A DNA stretch of 64,000 nucleotides from Bacteroidota bacterium (GCA_003389385.1 QQVM01000005.1:124001-188000), one strand, 5' to 3'; positions 1-9,047 are shown, counted from the first letter of the stretch. A program made the numbers and translations. Notes: generated by a model not told the origin, from the letters alone.

Positions 1-2
1 GA

Positions 3-806
3 AAGATCCGACTGAGCCTGATAAAACTTGACGAGTGCGGAAGGATTGACATGAATGATCTGGAGAGACTACTTGCCGCCAATCCGGGCTGCATGGTTTC
101 TCTGATGCATGCAAATAACGAACTGGGCAATTTACTGCCTATTCAGGAAGTGGGAGAGTTGTGTCAGAAATATAATGCGCTATTCCACAGCGATACAGTA
201 CAGACCATGGGACATTACAAGATTGATCTTGGAAAACTTCCGGTTCATTTTGTGACTTGTGCAGCACATAAGTTTCATGGTCCAAAGGGCATAGGATTTC
301 TTTACGTAAACAGTAAAATCAAAATTCATCCTTTCATTTTCGGCGGTGCTCAGGAAAGAAACATGAGGGGAGGAACTGAAAACGTTTACGGGATTGTCGG
401 TTTGGCCAAAGCCCTGCAGATTGCCAATGATCACCTGGATGAACATACAAATTACATCAAAGGAATTAAGTCCTATATGATAGAACAACTAAGGGCAGCA
501 ATTCCGGGTGTAGAATTCAACGGGGATCCGGAAGGAGAAAGTCTGTATACGGTTTTGAATGTATCTTTTCCTGATACTGAAAACAGTGAGATGCTGATTT
601 TCAACCTTGATATTGCGGGAATTGCCTGTTCCGGCGGCAGCGCCTGTTCTTCTGGCAGCAACACCGGTTCTCACGTGCTGAAGGCAGTCTACAAAGACTC
701 CAAGCGTCCTGCAGTAAGATTCTCTTTCAGCAAATTCACTACCAGAGAAGAAATCGATTTCGCTGTTGAAAAACTGAAGGAACTTTTTCCTGTAAAAGTG
801 ATGTAA
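3..806 (+). CDS. Cysteine desulfurase (NifS/IscS class V aminotransferase), 5'-truncated
   Basis: PLP enzyme that takes sulfur from cysteine for Fe-S clusters and other thio-cofactors. The frame is open from base 3 without a stop, so the N-terminal part lies outside the window; the first Met at base 51 is internal. Visible motifs are HANNELG, the HSDTVQ strand (Asp and Gln that hold the PLP ring), AAHKFHGPKG with the Schiff-base lysine, and the mobile loop ACSGGSACSSGS with the catalytic cysteine. The gene faces the next one with a 1-base gap, so both end at the same point. The family call is firm; IscS, NifS or SufS subtype cannot be decided because about a third of the protein is missing. 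Confidence 0.93.
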   Translation, partial: KIRLSLIKLDECGRIDMNDLERLLAANPGCMVSLMHANNELGNLLPIQEVGELCQKYNALFHSDTVQTMGHYKIDLGKLPVHFVTCAAHKFHGPKGIGFLYVNSKIKIHPFIFGGAQERNMRGGTENVYGIVGLAKALQIANDHLDEHTNYIKGIKSYMIEQLRAAIPGVEFNGDPEGESLYTVLNVSFPDTENSEMLIFNLDIAGIACSGGSACSSGSNTGSHVLKAVYKDSKRPAVRFSFSKFTTREEIDFAVEKLKELFPVKVM

Positions 807-807
807 A

Positions 808-1284
808 TCAAGGCTTCTTTCGCATCGGCGGGCCCTGCTGCATTCCGTCTCTTCTTTCCCGGATCATTTCCAGAAGTTTGCGCTTAAAATCTTCTTCAGC
901 CCTGTACAATCTGGCAACTTTCTTTGCAGGCAGAACTTTCTTGAGCTGAGGATGATATTTCTTTTGTATGTCCAGTTCTTTCTGGCGAAATACAAGCTCT
1001 TCGTCCACAAACTTTTCAGCATCCGAATCGCTCATGTCATCAAAGTTTTCAGCAGCATCTCTCATGTTTTCCTTCCGGTTCTTGCGAACATCATTCAGTT
1101 CGTTCTGAAACTGGTTGTAGACAGGCCAGAACACCTTAGCTTCTTCCGGGTTAAGGTTAAGACGTTCGGTGAGGAAGCCGATTTTCATTGATTCAATTCT
1201 TTCACGGGTTGGTTTGCCCGGTTGAGCATTGATTTCATGCGAGGCAATAAGCAAAATGAATAGTATGAGAAGGCTGTTTTTCAT
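808..1284 (-). CDS. Small exported sensor-like protein of an ECF sigma operon
   Basis: Protein of 158 residues with a cleavable signal peptide (about residues 1-20, ending NAQ) and then an almost wholly helical, charged region. It has an LNLNPEEAKVFWPVYNQF segment that resembles the LTxxQ-type helical periplasmic sensors (Spy/CpxP/CnrX-like). The end is basic and proline-rich (PPMRKKP). Its ATG shares one base with the stop of the upstream gene (TGATG), so the two are probably translationally coupled. It is the third gene after a sigma factor; in Bacteroidota such proteins are often named sensor of ECF-type sigma factor. The periplasmic sensing role is inferred from context only. Confidence 0.6.
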   Translation of the reverse strand: MKNSLLILFILLIASHEINAQPGKPTRERIESMKIGFLTERLNLNPEEAKVFWPVYNQFQNELNDVRKNRKENMRDAAENFDDMSDSDAEKFVDEELVFRQKELDIQKKYHPQLKKVLPAKKVARLYRAEEDFKRKLLEMIRERRDGMQQGPPMRKKP

Positions 1285-1850
1285 CAGAGGTGATTTTCTA
1301 TGTCTTTGTAGTTTATATCGTAATTGTTATCCATGAACCATTGGATGTACACATCTTGTTCTGTGTTTCCGTTCGTTGATCCTGCAGGTAAATTGCCAAG
1401 TTCATCGACCAGGAAATATTCATCAAGCTCATGTATGTAAATGGAATTTCCAAGCTCTTCGCAGGTGATGTTTTCCGGAATGCTGAGTTCCTGTTTTTGT
1501 GTGAACTTGATGAGCAGCACAACAAGTATTGCAAGAGTGGCCAGGCTGAGTCGTATCTGTGGTCTTCTGAATATTTCAGATGCCAAAGTCTTGAATCCGG
1601 ATGGTGTGGATGCGGATTTAATTCGATCACGAATAGCTTCAGTCAGGCTTGCAAAATAACCCTCTGGAACAGCAAAGGGATTTTTGACATTGGCAGAATC
1701 AAGAGTTGGCAAGTTTTGAATATTGCTTTTTACTTGATTGCCCAATTCCTGAAAATAGCCGGAAGGAACAGAAAATGGATTCTCCATTTTAGCTGATTCG
1801 CTATTTTCAAGCGAAAATCCCTTGCTTTCTATTTTACTTTTCCTTTTCAT
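1284..1850 (-). CDS. Putative anti-sigma membrane protein with duplicated NPF-VP-GYF motif
   Basis: 188 residues. The N-terminal half carries two copies of one motif, ENPFSVPSGYF (about residue 23) and KNPFAVPEGYF (about residue 57), each followed by a short amphipathic helix. One membrane segment follows (about 101-117, LSLATLAILVVLLIKF), then an acidic C-terminal tail. There is no signal peptide, so the duplicated part should be cytoplasmic and the tail periplasmic, the usual anti-sigma topology. It sits 38 bases after the sigma gene and overlaps the next gene by one base. I recognise no named anti-sigma domain (no zinc HxxxCxxC); the role is inferred from operon position and topology. Confidence 0.55.
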   Translation of the reverse strand: MKRKSKIESKGFSLENSESAKMENPFSVPSGYFQELGNQVKSNIQNLPTLDSANVKNPFAVPEGYFASLTEAIRDRIKSASTPSGFKTLASEIFRRPQIRLSLATLAILVVLLIKFTQKQELSIPENITCEELGNSIYIHELDEYFLVDELGNLPAGSTNGNTEQDVYIQWFMDNNYDINYKDIENHL

Positions 1851-1888
1851 TGATTATGTACTCTCTGATAGTCATAATGTGCTTTGGT

Positions 1889-2437
1889 TTAATGGTTTTC
1901 CATAAACTTCTCAATTTTTTTCACGGCATGATGATAAGAAGCTTTCAGTCCGCCCACAGACAATCCCAGCACCTCTGAGATTTCCTCATACTTCAGTCCG
2001 TCGAAATATTTCATGTTGAAGATTATTCTTTGCTGTGTTGGAAGTTTAAGAATGGCTTGCTGTAATAATTTCTGAATTTTATCACCTGTGAACAAAACAT
2101 CCTGCTCAAGTGACTGTGCAAGCTGATACTCTACATTTACAAGCGGAATGAAAAATCTTTTTCGTTTTTTATTCAGAAATGAAATGGATTCATTTGTGGC
2201 AATTCTGTAGAGCCATGTAAAAAGTTTGGATTCTTCGCGAAAATTATCAAGAGCAAACCAGACTTTCAGAAAGACATCCTGAACAACATCGTTGGCATCT
2301 TCATGATCAATGAGAATTCTCCGAATATGCCAGTAAACCCTTTGGCGGTATTTATCCACCAGAAGGTTGAAAGCGTAATGTTTGCTTTTCTCATCACGAA
2401 ATTTCTCAAGGATTTCGCTGTCACTGAATTCAGTCAT
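1889..2437 (-). CDS. ECF-type RNA polymerase sigma factor
   Basis: 182 residues, the usual length for an extracytoplasmic-function sigma factor. Sigma region 2 spans about residues 25-95 (core VVQDVFLKVW, then FTWLYRIATNESISFLNKKRKR-type end of region 2) and region 4 spans about 128-180 (LPTQQRIIF, then the helix-turn-helix YEEISEVLGLSVGGLKASY). Regions 1.1 and 3 are absent. An AAAGGA ribosome-site-like stretch lies just before the ATG. The two genes that follow look like its anti-sigma factor and a periplasmic sensor, so this is probably an envelope-stress or metal-response module. The target promoters are unknown. Confidence 0.93.
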   Translation of the reverse strand: MTEFSDSEILEKFRDEKSKHYAFNLLVDKYRQRVYWHIRRILIDHEDANDVVQDVFLKVWFALDNFREESKLFTWLYRIATNESISFLNKKRKRFFIPLVNVEYQLAQSLEQDVLFTGDKIQKLLQQAILKLPTQQRIIFNMKYFDGLKYEEISEVLGLSVGGLKASYHHAVKKIEKFMENH

Positions 2438-2489
2438 TTCCTTTTAAAGCTCCGGACTGAAGTGTTGGATCTCGATTGAAGATTTTGGC

Positions 2490-3458
2490 TTATTTTCTTG
2501 CCAAAACTTTCTTTGCAGCTTCAATCACATCGGTGGAATCCAGTCCGTATTTTTTCATTAGCTGCTCAGGAGTACCGCTTTCTCCGAATGTGTCTTTGAC
2601 AGCGACAAATTCCTGAGGAGTTGGATTGTTACGAACAAGCACATGAGCAATGGCATCACCAAGTCCGCCGTTGATTTGGTGTTCTTCCGCACTCACTACA
2701 CAACCGGTTTTTTGTACAGACCTTATGATGGCTTTTTCATCTAAAGGTTTAATCGTGTGAATGTTGATCACTTCAGCTGAAATTCCCTGTTCTTCAAGTA
2801 TTTCTGCTGCCTGAAGTGATTTCCAGACCAAATGTCCGGTGGCAAAAATGCTCACATCGCGGCCTTCTCTCATGGTAATAGCTTTACCGATTTCGAACTT
2901 CTGGTCAGCCGGAGTGAAGATTGGCACCACAGGTCTTCCAAATCTTAAATACACCGGTCCATGATGTTTTGCAATTGCAATTGTAGCTGCTTTTGTCTGG
3001 TTGTAATCGCATGGATTGATGACCACCATTCCCGGAAGCATACGCATCATTCCGATATCTTCAAGGATCTGATGCGTGGCACCATCCTCACCAAGAGTAA
3101 TGCCCGCATGCGAAGCGCAAATCTTTACGTTTTTGTGTGAATAAGCAATGGACTGTCTTATCTGATCATACACTCTTCCGGTAGAGAAATTGGCAAAGGT
3201 TCCTGTGTATGGAATCTTACCTCCAATTGCCAGGCCGGCTGCGATTCCCATCATATTAGCTTCTGCAATTCCGATCTGAAAAAATCTCTCAGGAAATTCT
3301 TTTTCAAAAGCATCCATTTTCAGTGAACCGGTGAGGTCGGCACACAGAGCCACCACTTCCGGATTTTCCCTTCCCAATTCAAGAAGTCCGGCACCAAATC
3401 CTGAACGTGTATCTTTTTTTTCTTTTACTTCCGATGTTTTCATTATTTCAGTGAGCAT
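2490..3458 (-). CDS. Transketolase, C-terminal half (separate subunit)
   Basis: 322 residues holding the pyrimidine-binding and C-terminal transketolase domains: ADLTGSLKM, the [16 protein letters not shown] stretch with the catalytic Glu that activates thiamine diphosphate, [15 protein letters not shown], and the GEDGATHQ loop. It needs the N half (4916-5758), which carries the pyrophosphate site; together they move two-carbon units in the pentose phosphate pathway. A second in-frame ATG at 3443 (MKTSEV) could be the true start. The gene lies 39 bases after the VWA gene and 52 bases before the sigma gene on the same strand. DXS is excluded by length and motifs. Confidence 0.93.
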   Translation of the reverse strand: MLTEIMKTSEVKEKKDTRSGFGAGLLELGRENPEVVALCADLTGSLKMDAFEKEFPERFFQIGIAEANMMGIAAGLAIGGKIPYTGTFANFSTGRVYDQIRQSIAYSHKNVKICASHAGITLGEDGATHQILEDIGMMRMLPGMVVINPCDYNQTKAATIAIAKHHGPVYLRFGRPVVPIFTPADQKFEIGKAITMREGRDVSIFATGHLVWKSLQAAEILEEQGISAEVINIHTIKPLDEKAIIRSVQKTGCVVSAEEHQINGGLGDAIAHVLVRNNPTPQEFVAVKDTFGESGTPEQLMKKYGLDSTDVIEAAKKVLARK

Positions 3459-3497
3459 GTGATGATTGAATAAAGGTAATTTATTAATTTATGAACA

Positions 3498-4868
3498 TCA
3501 ATACAACAAGACAACTGTTGATTCTCCCGATATCACAGAGAATTCTTTTTCTACTGTATAGATTGATTCTTTTGAGTTTCGTGGTCTGTAAAATGCTTTG
3601 TATCTGCCTGGTTGAAGCACAATGGTTTCTTTCGTAAGGTTTTCGTCGAGATTAAAAACCCATTTGAGTTTACCTTTTTCTTCCACATACACAGATCCGT
3701 ATCCCTGATTATTGGTGATGAGTGTGGTGATCCCTGGCCTGGGAATTTGTACCGTAGTTGTCTTGCTTTGTGACACGTCTACATTTTCCAGGTAGATACG
3801 CGGAAGGGTCAGGATTTCCAGATCGTATTTACCAACGATGTATTTTTTCATGGTGCCGAACTCCTGAATATCCAGAGTGCTCATTTCATTTTTCTTCCTG
3901 ACGATTGCATATGGCTTTTTAAATTCAGCCGGGTTGTCGAATTTCAGATGCATAAATCCCTGCGGAGCATCTATTCCTGTCACATTGTGTTTGCCGGCAG
4001 AAAGCGTGATAGAATCCTTCCATACTTTCGGCAGTGTATGAACTTCAATTCTGTATACCGGCAGAGGGTCAATTACAAGAGTATCCGGATTGCCTTTTTG
4101 ATTGAGAGTATGGATGTAATTGTATTTGATTTGTCCGGTGTGCATGTCATAGAAAGTCATGTTGACATTGGTTTCTGTCGGCTTTCCGTATATGTCCAGC
4201 AGATTCACCTGCATACTGGTTGAGTTCAGGGCTTGTGAAATAACTACATCCAGGGCTGCCTGGAAGGTGGCCTCATTAGTCGCATCGAAATATCTGCCAA
4301 CGCAATCGAAAGTTTTCTTGAGCGATTCATCGAGGCCCATGCCTATTACAAATGGTTTCAGAAAAATTCCTTTTTTCTGCAGTGCGGTGGATATGGCGCA
4401 AGGATCTCCGCCACATTCTTCAATTCCGTCGGTGATGAGGATAATGATATTTCTGGCAGGACTGGAGGGAAAGTCGTTTGCACAGAGTTCAAGGGAGCGT
4501 GCAATGGGCGTGGTGCCTCGGGGAACTATGTCTTTAAGCACCTGCTTGATATGTGTGGTGTTCCCTTTGGAGAATGGAACTTCCAGTTTACTGTCGTCAC
4601 AGTCCTGAGGAGGATATTGTTTTTGATGACCGTAAACTCTCAGAGCAAGTTCGATATTATCGACATACCTGAGACTATCCAGCATTTTGTACATAAGGTT
4701 CCTGGCTACATCAATTTTGGCTCCGCTTTGCCAACGGCCATACATGCTTTGCGATGCGTCAAACAGAAATTCAATGCGGGTGAGGGCAGGAGCTTTCAAA
4801 TTTCCTTTCTGCGCGAGAGCTGAATAGGAAAACAATAACCCGATAAAAAGCAAAATGAGTTTATTCAT
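3498..4868 (-). CDS. Exported von Willebrand factor A domain protein
   Basis: 456 residues with a signal peptide (about 1-19, ending ALAQ). A VWA domain follows at about residues 31-210, with the metal-site motif D37-A-S39-Q-S41, the PRGTTPIARSLE loop giving the third metal ligand, and ILITDGIEECGGD. The rest is beta-rich and looks like repeated small Ig-like or carboxypeptidase-regulatory sandwiches. It should bind a protein ligand through a divalent metal in the periplasm or at the outer membrane. The surprise is its place: it separates the two halves of transketolase, with gaps of 39 and 47 bases. No function is known to me for this family. Confidence 0.8.
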   Translation of the reverse strand: MNKLILLFIGLLFSYSALAQKGNLKAPALTRIEFLFDASQSMYGRWQSGAKIDVARNLMYKMLDSLRYVDNIELALRVYGHQKQYPPQDCDDSKLEVPFSKGNTTHIKQVLKDIVPRGTTPIARSLELCANDFPSSPARNIIILITDGIEECGGDPCAISTALQKKGIFLKPFVIGMGLDESLKKTFDCVGRYFDATNEATFQAALDVVISQALNSTSMQVNLLDIYGKPTETNVNMTFYDMHTGQIKYNYIHTLNQKGNPDTLVIDPLPVYRIEVHTLPKVWKDSITLSAGKHNVTGIDAPQGFMHLKFDNPAEFKKPYAIVRKKNEMSTLDIQEFGTMKKYIVGKYDLEILTLPRIYLENVDVSQSKTTTVQIPRPGITTLITNNQGYGSVYVEEKGKLKWVFNLDENLTKETIVLQPGRYKAFYRPRNSKESIYTVEKEFSVISGESTVVLLY

Positions 4869-4915
4869 AAAAGAATCAGTCCTACTTAGGAATTATGATG
4901 CTTTGCACCCGACGA

Positions 4916-5758
4916 TCAGTAATCGCCAAGGGTTTCTTCGAGCTGTGCTAATGCAATTTTAGTCTGTTCATCATTCGGAGCTACTCCATGCCATTTGTGT
5001 GTATGCATCATGAAGTCAACGCCTTGTCCCATCACAGTTTTCATCATAATCACCACAGGCTGTGCAGCGCCGGTTGAAGCAAGCGCTGTCTCAAGAGTTT
5101 GAACTACATCCTGCATGTCATTGCCATCCATCTCAAGCACATTCCATCCGAAGCTTTCAAACTTTGGTCTTAAGTCACCGTAAGGCATGACTTGTTCAAT
5201 AGATCCGTCGATTTGCTGATTGTTAACATCAATGATCGCGATCAGATTATTCACTTTGCGCGCCCCTGCATACATTACTGCTTCCCAAATCTGACCTTCT
5301 TCCATTTCACCGTCACCGCACAAACAGAATACAATTCTTTTGTCTCCATTTAATTTTTTAGATTCAGCAGCACCAATAGCGACACTCAAACCTTGTCCGA
5401 GCGATCCGCTGGCAACTCTCACGCCAGGTAAGCCTTCATGTGTGGCCGGATGTCCCTGGAGGCGGGAATTTATTTTCCTGAATGTTGAGAGTTCTTCAAT
5501 ATCAAAATAACCGCTTCTTGCAAGTACACTGTACCAAAGCGGTGAGATATGACCGTTACTGAGAAAAAACATATCTTCATTTTTCCCATCCATTGAAAAT
5601 GGAGCAGGAGAGTGTTTCATGATTTTAAAGTACAATGCAACAAGCAACTCGGTACATCCGAGGGAACCTCCAGGATGTCCTGAATTTGCAGCATTTGTTT
5701 GTCGTATAATATCCCTGCGCACCTGACTGGCTATTTTTTTCAATTCGTTTGTATCCAT
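4916..5758 (-). CDS. Transketolase, N-terminal half (separate subunit)
   Basis: 280 residues, the diphosphate-binding domain of transketolase. It shows SGHPGGSLGCTELL near the start, LSNGHISPLWYS, GSLGQGLSVAIG and the thiamine diphosphate motif GDGEMEEGQIWEA continuing to IAIIDVNNQQ. The partner half is at 2490-3458 on the same strand with the VWA gene in between. A weak -7 box (TAATTTTA, 5784-5777) lies about 19 bases before the ATG. Two-gene transketolases are common in archaea and in part of the Bacteroidota. Confidence 0.93.
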   Translation of the reverse strand: MDTNELKKIASQVRRDIIRQTNAANSGHPGGSLGCTELLVALYFKIMKHSPAPFSMDGKNEDMFFLSNGHISPLWYSVLARSGYFDIEELSTFRKINSRLQGHPATHEGLPGVRVASGSLGQGLSVAIGAAESKKLNGDKRIVFCLCGDGEMEEGQIWEAVMYAGARKVNNLIAIIDVNNQQIDGSIEQVMPYGDLRPKFESFGWNVLEMDGNDMQDVVQTLETALASTGAAQPVVIMMKTVMGQGVDFMMHTHKWHGVAPNDEQTKIALAQLEETLGDY

Positions 5759-5776
5759 TTTATTAAGATTGTCGGC

Positions 5777-5784
5777 TAAAATTA
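5777..5784 (-). promoter_or_regulatory. Possible -7 box for the transketolase run
   Basis: On the minus strand this reads TAATTTTA, one base off the Bacteroidota -7 consensus TAnnTTTG, 18 bases before the ATG at 5758. No convincing TTTG -33 box was found, so the call is weak. Confidence 0.3.
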
Positions 5785-5894
5785 GAATTATTATCAGCAG
5801 TAAGAATCCTATGGAGTCTTGGATTTATTCATTAAATATCAACACATGAAAGAACGCAAAGTGTTCATTATCATTGTGTGGTATTGGGAAATAA

Positions 5895-6284
5895 TCATAT
5901 GTCGTCCAGAAAATCATCCAGAGCGCGCCTTTCACGCTTAGTGGGTCTTCCTGTACCCGGATCACGAAAAATTGTTACGCGTTTAGTCCGGGCGAAATAA
6001 GCTTCCAACTCAGCGGGATCCGTAAGTTCTGTCATGTAATCAGGAAGCAATTTGGCTCCGATTCTGCTTTTGGGTAAGGCGAGAACTTTATATTTTCTTG
6101 TGAGCCCCTGTCGACGGAAACTCACAATATCATTTTCGCGAACTACTCTTGAAGCTTTCGCAGGCTGGTCATTGATCAGTATTTTTCCCTGCTCGCAAGC
6201 CTGTGTTGCTATGGATCTGGTTTTAAAAATCCTCACACACCACAGCCACTTGTCAACCCGGAATTTATCCTGAAAAGTATTCAT
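5895..6284 (-). CDS. S4-domain RNA-binding protein, Hsp15-like
   Basis: 129 residues from the ATG at 6284. The S4 fold begins at once: RVDKWLWCVRIFKTRSIATQ, then GKILINDQPAKASRVV and NDIVSFRRQG. The C-terminal tail is basic (GRPTKRERRALDDF), as in the Hsp15/HslR family that binds 50S subunits carrying stalled nascent chains. An in-frame ATG at 6305 would add seven residues, but it lies upstream of a perfect -7 box (6297-6290), so 6284 is preferred. That box ends only five bases before the ATG, which suggests a leaderless or nearly leaderless message. Confidence 0.88.
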   Translation of the reverse strand: MNTFQDKFRVDKWLWCVRIFKTRSIATQACEQGKILINDQPAKASRVVRENDIVSFRRQGLTRKYKVLALPKSRIGAKLLPDYMTELTDPAELEAYFARTKRVTIFRDPGTGRPTKRERRALDDFLDDI

Positions 6285-6289
6285 GTTTG

Positions 6290-6297
6290 CAAAGATA
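6290..6297 (-). promoter_or_regulatory. -7 promoter box before the S4 gene
   Basis: Minus-strand TATCTTTG, a perfect match to TAnnTTTG, ending five bases before the ATG at 6284. Transcription would start at or next to the A of ATG. No clear -33 TTTG is seen. Its partner on the plus strand is at 6316-6323, so the intergenic region is a divergent promoter pair. Confidence 0.5.
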
Positions 6298-6315
6298 ATG
6301 TTCAAAGAGGTTGAT

Positions 6316-6323
6316 TATATTTG
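6316..6323 (+). promoter_or_regulatory. -7 promoter box before the AI-2E family gene
   Basis: TATATTTG, a perfect TAnnTTTG match, 21 bases before the ATG at 6345. It covers the alternative TTG start at 6321, which argues that the TTG is not used. Confidence 0.5.
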
Positions 6324-6344
6324 AGCTTCGATTTTCTTCCGCTT

Positions 6345-7361
6345 ATGCTGAGTAGTAATTCTGGCCAGGATTATACAAGAATGTTCCTGATGATCGCGAT
6401 TGTGATCTCGGCTTTCGCGTTCGTCTACACTCTAAGTATTTTTATTGATGCATTCTTGGGTGCAGTTATATTATACCTGCTATTTCGTCACTTCATGCGT
6501 TGGCTTGTATTAAAGAAGAAGTGGAACAAGTATTTGTCGGCTATCCTGATTTTGTTTGTGACCTTTATACTTATTATGACTCCCGTGCTTGCCGCCAGCT
6601 TTATGATTATTCCCAAGCTTACATTATTTTTCAAAGAAGGAACAGTTATAACGAATGTGATCAATGAAGCTGGCCGGAGTTTTGAAGCTCTTACCGGATA
6701 TCAGTTGCTGGGTCCTGAAGACCTTGTGAGGCTCAGGGAAAAGTCGGCTGAATACATCACCAATTTTGTTGGCAGAACTCTCATTATCATTACAGATATC
6801 GCGCTGATGTATTTCATACTGTTTTACATGCTGATCAATGTAGGAAAGACCGAAGCTTTCGTGGAACGAAATCTGCCATTCACTCCAAAAAGAGTGAAGT
6901 CATTTTCGAAAGAACTCATCACACAAACCTACTCGAATACGCTAGGTGCACCGCTGTTGGGTCTCATACAATCTATCTTCGCAGCTGGAGGATACTATTT
7001 ATTCGGACTTCCTGATCCGATTTTCTGGGGGGTAATGACGGGTCTTTTTTCTTTCTTTCCTGTTGTGGGTTCAACGCTTATTTGGTTACCGGCCGGTATA
7101 TTCCAGCTAAGCTATGGTTCTCCCTGGGAGGGATGGGCCATCATTCTCTATGGTGTCACAGTGATTTCATCAGTTGACAACATTTTCAGGTTTATATTTC
7201 AGAAAAAGTTTGCAAATGTTCATCCTCTCATTACAGTAATTGGAGTGATTGTCGGTCTTCAGTTGTTTGGCGTAACCGGAATAATTTTTGGTCCGCTTTT
7301 GATTTCATATTTTATTATTCTTCTGAAAATATTCAAGGAAGAATACATCGTTTACAAGTGA
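6345..7361 (+). CDS. AI-2E family transporter (UPF0118/PerM type)
   Basis: 338 residues with about seven or eight membrane segments: a hairpin near residues 10-45 (IAIVISAFAFVY, FLGAVILYLLF), another near 58-80, a central soluble stretch (about 85-140), then TDIALMYFILFYML and the C-terminal bundle with FGLPDPIFWGVMTGLFSFFPVVGS, typical of the family. Members have been linked to autoinducer export or to Na+/H+ exchange; the substrate here is unknown. A TTG at 6321 would add eight residues but overlaps the likely -7 box. The gene stands alone, facing the OstA-like gene. Confidence 0.88.
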   Translation: MLSSNSGQDYTRMFLMIAIVISAFAFVYTLSIFIDAFLGAVILYLLFRHFMRWLVLKKKWNKYLSAILILFVTFILIMTPVLAASFMIIPKLTLFFKEGTVITNVINEAGRSFEALTGYQLLGPEDLVRLREKSAEYITNFVGRTLIIITDIALMYFILFYMLINVGKTEAFVERNLPFTPKRVKSFSKELITQTYSNTLGAPLLGLIQSIFAAGGYYLFGLPDPIFWGVMTGLFSFFPVVGSTLIWLPAGIFQLSYGSPWEGWAIILYGVTVISSVDNIFRFIFQKKFANVHPLITVIGVIVGLQLFGVTGIIFGPLLISYFIILLKIFKEEYIVYK

Positions 7362-7375
7362 TGAAATAATGATCA

Positions 7376-8932
7376 CTACTTGTTTTTTCTGAAAATATCT
7401 TCCAAACTCGCTGGTCTCCTCGCGTCTTCCCATTGGAATCCTTTTAGTCTCAATTCACCTGGCCTGAGTTCATTGATCGGATACAAAGTTCCTTCCGGCA
7501 ATTTGATAAGTACAATTTCATTTACCTTGTTTTCCTGAACACGAATGATCATGTCACTGCATTCGGCTCTGTTCACGGCGAAATTTTTATCATTTTTATC
7601 TTTAGCGTAGTAAATGGCCTGTCCGTTTCCGTTCACGTCAATTTTATTCATTTTATTATCGGAAAAATAGCCGGTCATATTTTTACCTCTGATCTGATTG
7701 AAAGACAGCGAATCAACAGGACCATTCTGAAGGGTATCCGCTCTGGACGAAATGAAAGCATTCTGATTCATGTGAATCTTTCTGATTTCTCCAGATTGTG
7801 TTTCTATTGTAATTGAATCTGCTTTCAGCTGATTTAGTCCTGACCACATAACCGGATCTGTAAATAGCCTGATGGTACTGTCGCTCCGGAGATAAACCAG
7901 GGAATCACAGTCGGCCTGAAGATCGGGTTTGTACATTTTGACTCCATGGAATGCAAACATATTATGCTGTTTACGGCTTGTGTCTGAAGGATTCTTGATT
8001 CCCACGGCAAGCAAAGTGTCGGCGTGGATGAACAAGGTGTCTTTTTCAAAGAAATTGGACAGGAGGGATCTCCCTGTTACCCAGGATGAATCACTGAGTT
8101 CATGATGTTCTCCGTAATTGCCGTTGATCATCATTTTCGCGGAACTGTCATATATACTTACATTGTTAAAAATATAACCGATTCCTTTGTTCCTGTCATA
8201 AAAGACAGAATCCCCTTTCAACACTTGTTTACCTGCCTGTAAAAAAGAATTTTTACTGAAAGAAGATATTTGCTTTTCTGTATCATACCATCCGTTCTCA
8301 CAATAGATCTTGTTCTCTTTGCTGATTATCCAGGTAGGACCGAGGAAATATGCAATTTTACTTCCGGCGTTGTATCGAAGCGTGTCACAAGTCATGTTAT
8401 AACGCGGATTCACAAGCTGCACATTGTTCCTGAAATAAAAGTCATTGCTCGCGCTGTAGAAATAGCCCAGATCGCTGGTCAGTGTGTTATTTCCATCGAC
8501 AATCCTGGCACCCTGAGTATAGTATGCTGTCTCATCATTCATCCTGTAGTCAAGCTGAGTGGTGAAAAGTTTCATGGTACGATTAGACAAAACTACATTT
8601 TCATAGACCTGAGCCGTACTTGTGTTGCCGCTGTATATCAGCTTGTTTCCGGTGAGAGTCATACTGTCGCCCTGACTAATATGCACATTGTTGTAGGCCT
8701 CCATTCGATTCTCGTCCCGATACAGGTAGGCGCTATCACAACGCATTACGGCGTTTTCATGTTTGAACATGACATTCCCAATCAGCCTTGTAGCTCTTGA
8801 ATTCACAGACTGGTCAAATTCACTCACATCTGCATTCAATAGTTCGATTTTGCGTACCTGCCCTTCAGCTTTATAGAAGAATTTTATCAACACAATCAAA
8901 AATAAGGAGAACAATAACCGGAATGGTTTCAT
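7376..8932 (-). CDS. OstA-like protein (LptA/LptD N-terminal-like), exported
   Basis: 518 residues with a signal peptide (about 1-24, ending AEGQ). The body is a run of short beta strands in the OstA pattern, for example NVMFKHENAVMRCDSAYLY, TLTGNKLIYSG, DLGYFYS and KGDSVFYDR, where a strand is followed by D-S/T and a hydrophobic-aromatic pair. LptA and the LptD plug use this beta-jellyroll stack to carry lipopolysaccharide across the periplasm. Bacteroidota carry this long OstA-like form, and a role in LPS transport is likely but not proven. A perfect -7 box lies seven bases before the ATG. Confidence 0.8.
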   Translation of the reverse strand: MKPFRLLFSLFLIVLIKFFYKAEGQVRKIELLNADVSEFDQSVNSRATRLIGNVMFKHENAVMRCDSAYLYRDENRMEAYNNVHISQGDSMTLTGNKLIYSGNTSTAQVYENVVLSNRTMKLFTTQLDYRMNDETAYYTQGARIVDGNNTLTSDLGYFYSASNDFYFRNNVQLVNPRYNMTCDTLRYNAGSKIAYFLGPTWIISKENKIYCENGWYDTEKQISSFSKNSFLQAGKQVLKGDSVFYDRNKGIGYIFNNVSIYDSSAKMMINGNYGEHHELSDSSWVTGRSLLSNFFEKDTLFIHADTLLAVGIKNPSDTSRKQHNMFAFHGVKMYKPDLQADCDSLVYLRSDSTIRLFTDPVMWSGLNQLKADSITIETQSGEIRKIHMNQNAFISSRADTLQNGPVDSLSFNQIRGKNMTGYFSDNKMNKIDVNGNGQAIYYAKDKNDKNFAVNRAECSDMIIRVQENKVNEIVLIKLPEGTLYPINELRPGELRLKGFQWEDARRPASLEDIFRKNK

Positions 8933-8939
8933 AGGTTTG

Positions 8940-8947
8940 CAAAAATA
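8940..8947 (-). promoter_or_regulatory. -7 promoter box before the OstA-like gene
   Basis: Minus-strand TATTTTTG, a perfect TAnnTTTG match, ending seven bases before the ATG at 8932. No good -33 element was found. The spacing implies a leader of zero to a few bases. Confidence 0.45.
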
Positions 8948-9047
8948 AGCAAGCTCAATTAATTCTTTGCTATGAGATTGATAAGGATAGTGATAATATT
9001 TCTGGTTTTTTGCGGATATTTAAACGATTAAGTCCTGGCTTTTGCTA

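Noticed and set aside
5805..5817. 13-base string AATCCTATGGAGT shared with 15778-15790, both between genes
   Set aside because: With 64 kb and both strands, dozens of shared 13-mers are expected by chance; no flanking similarity follows.
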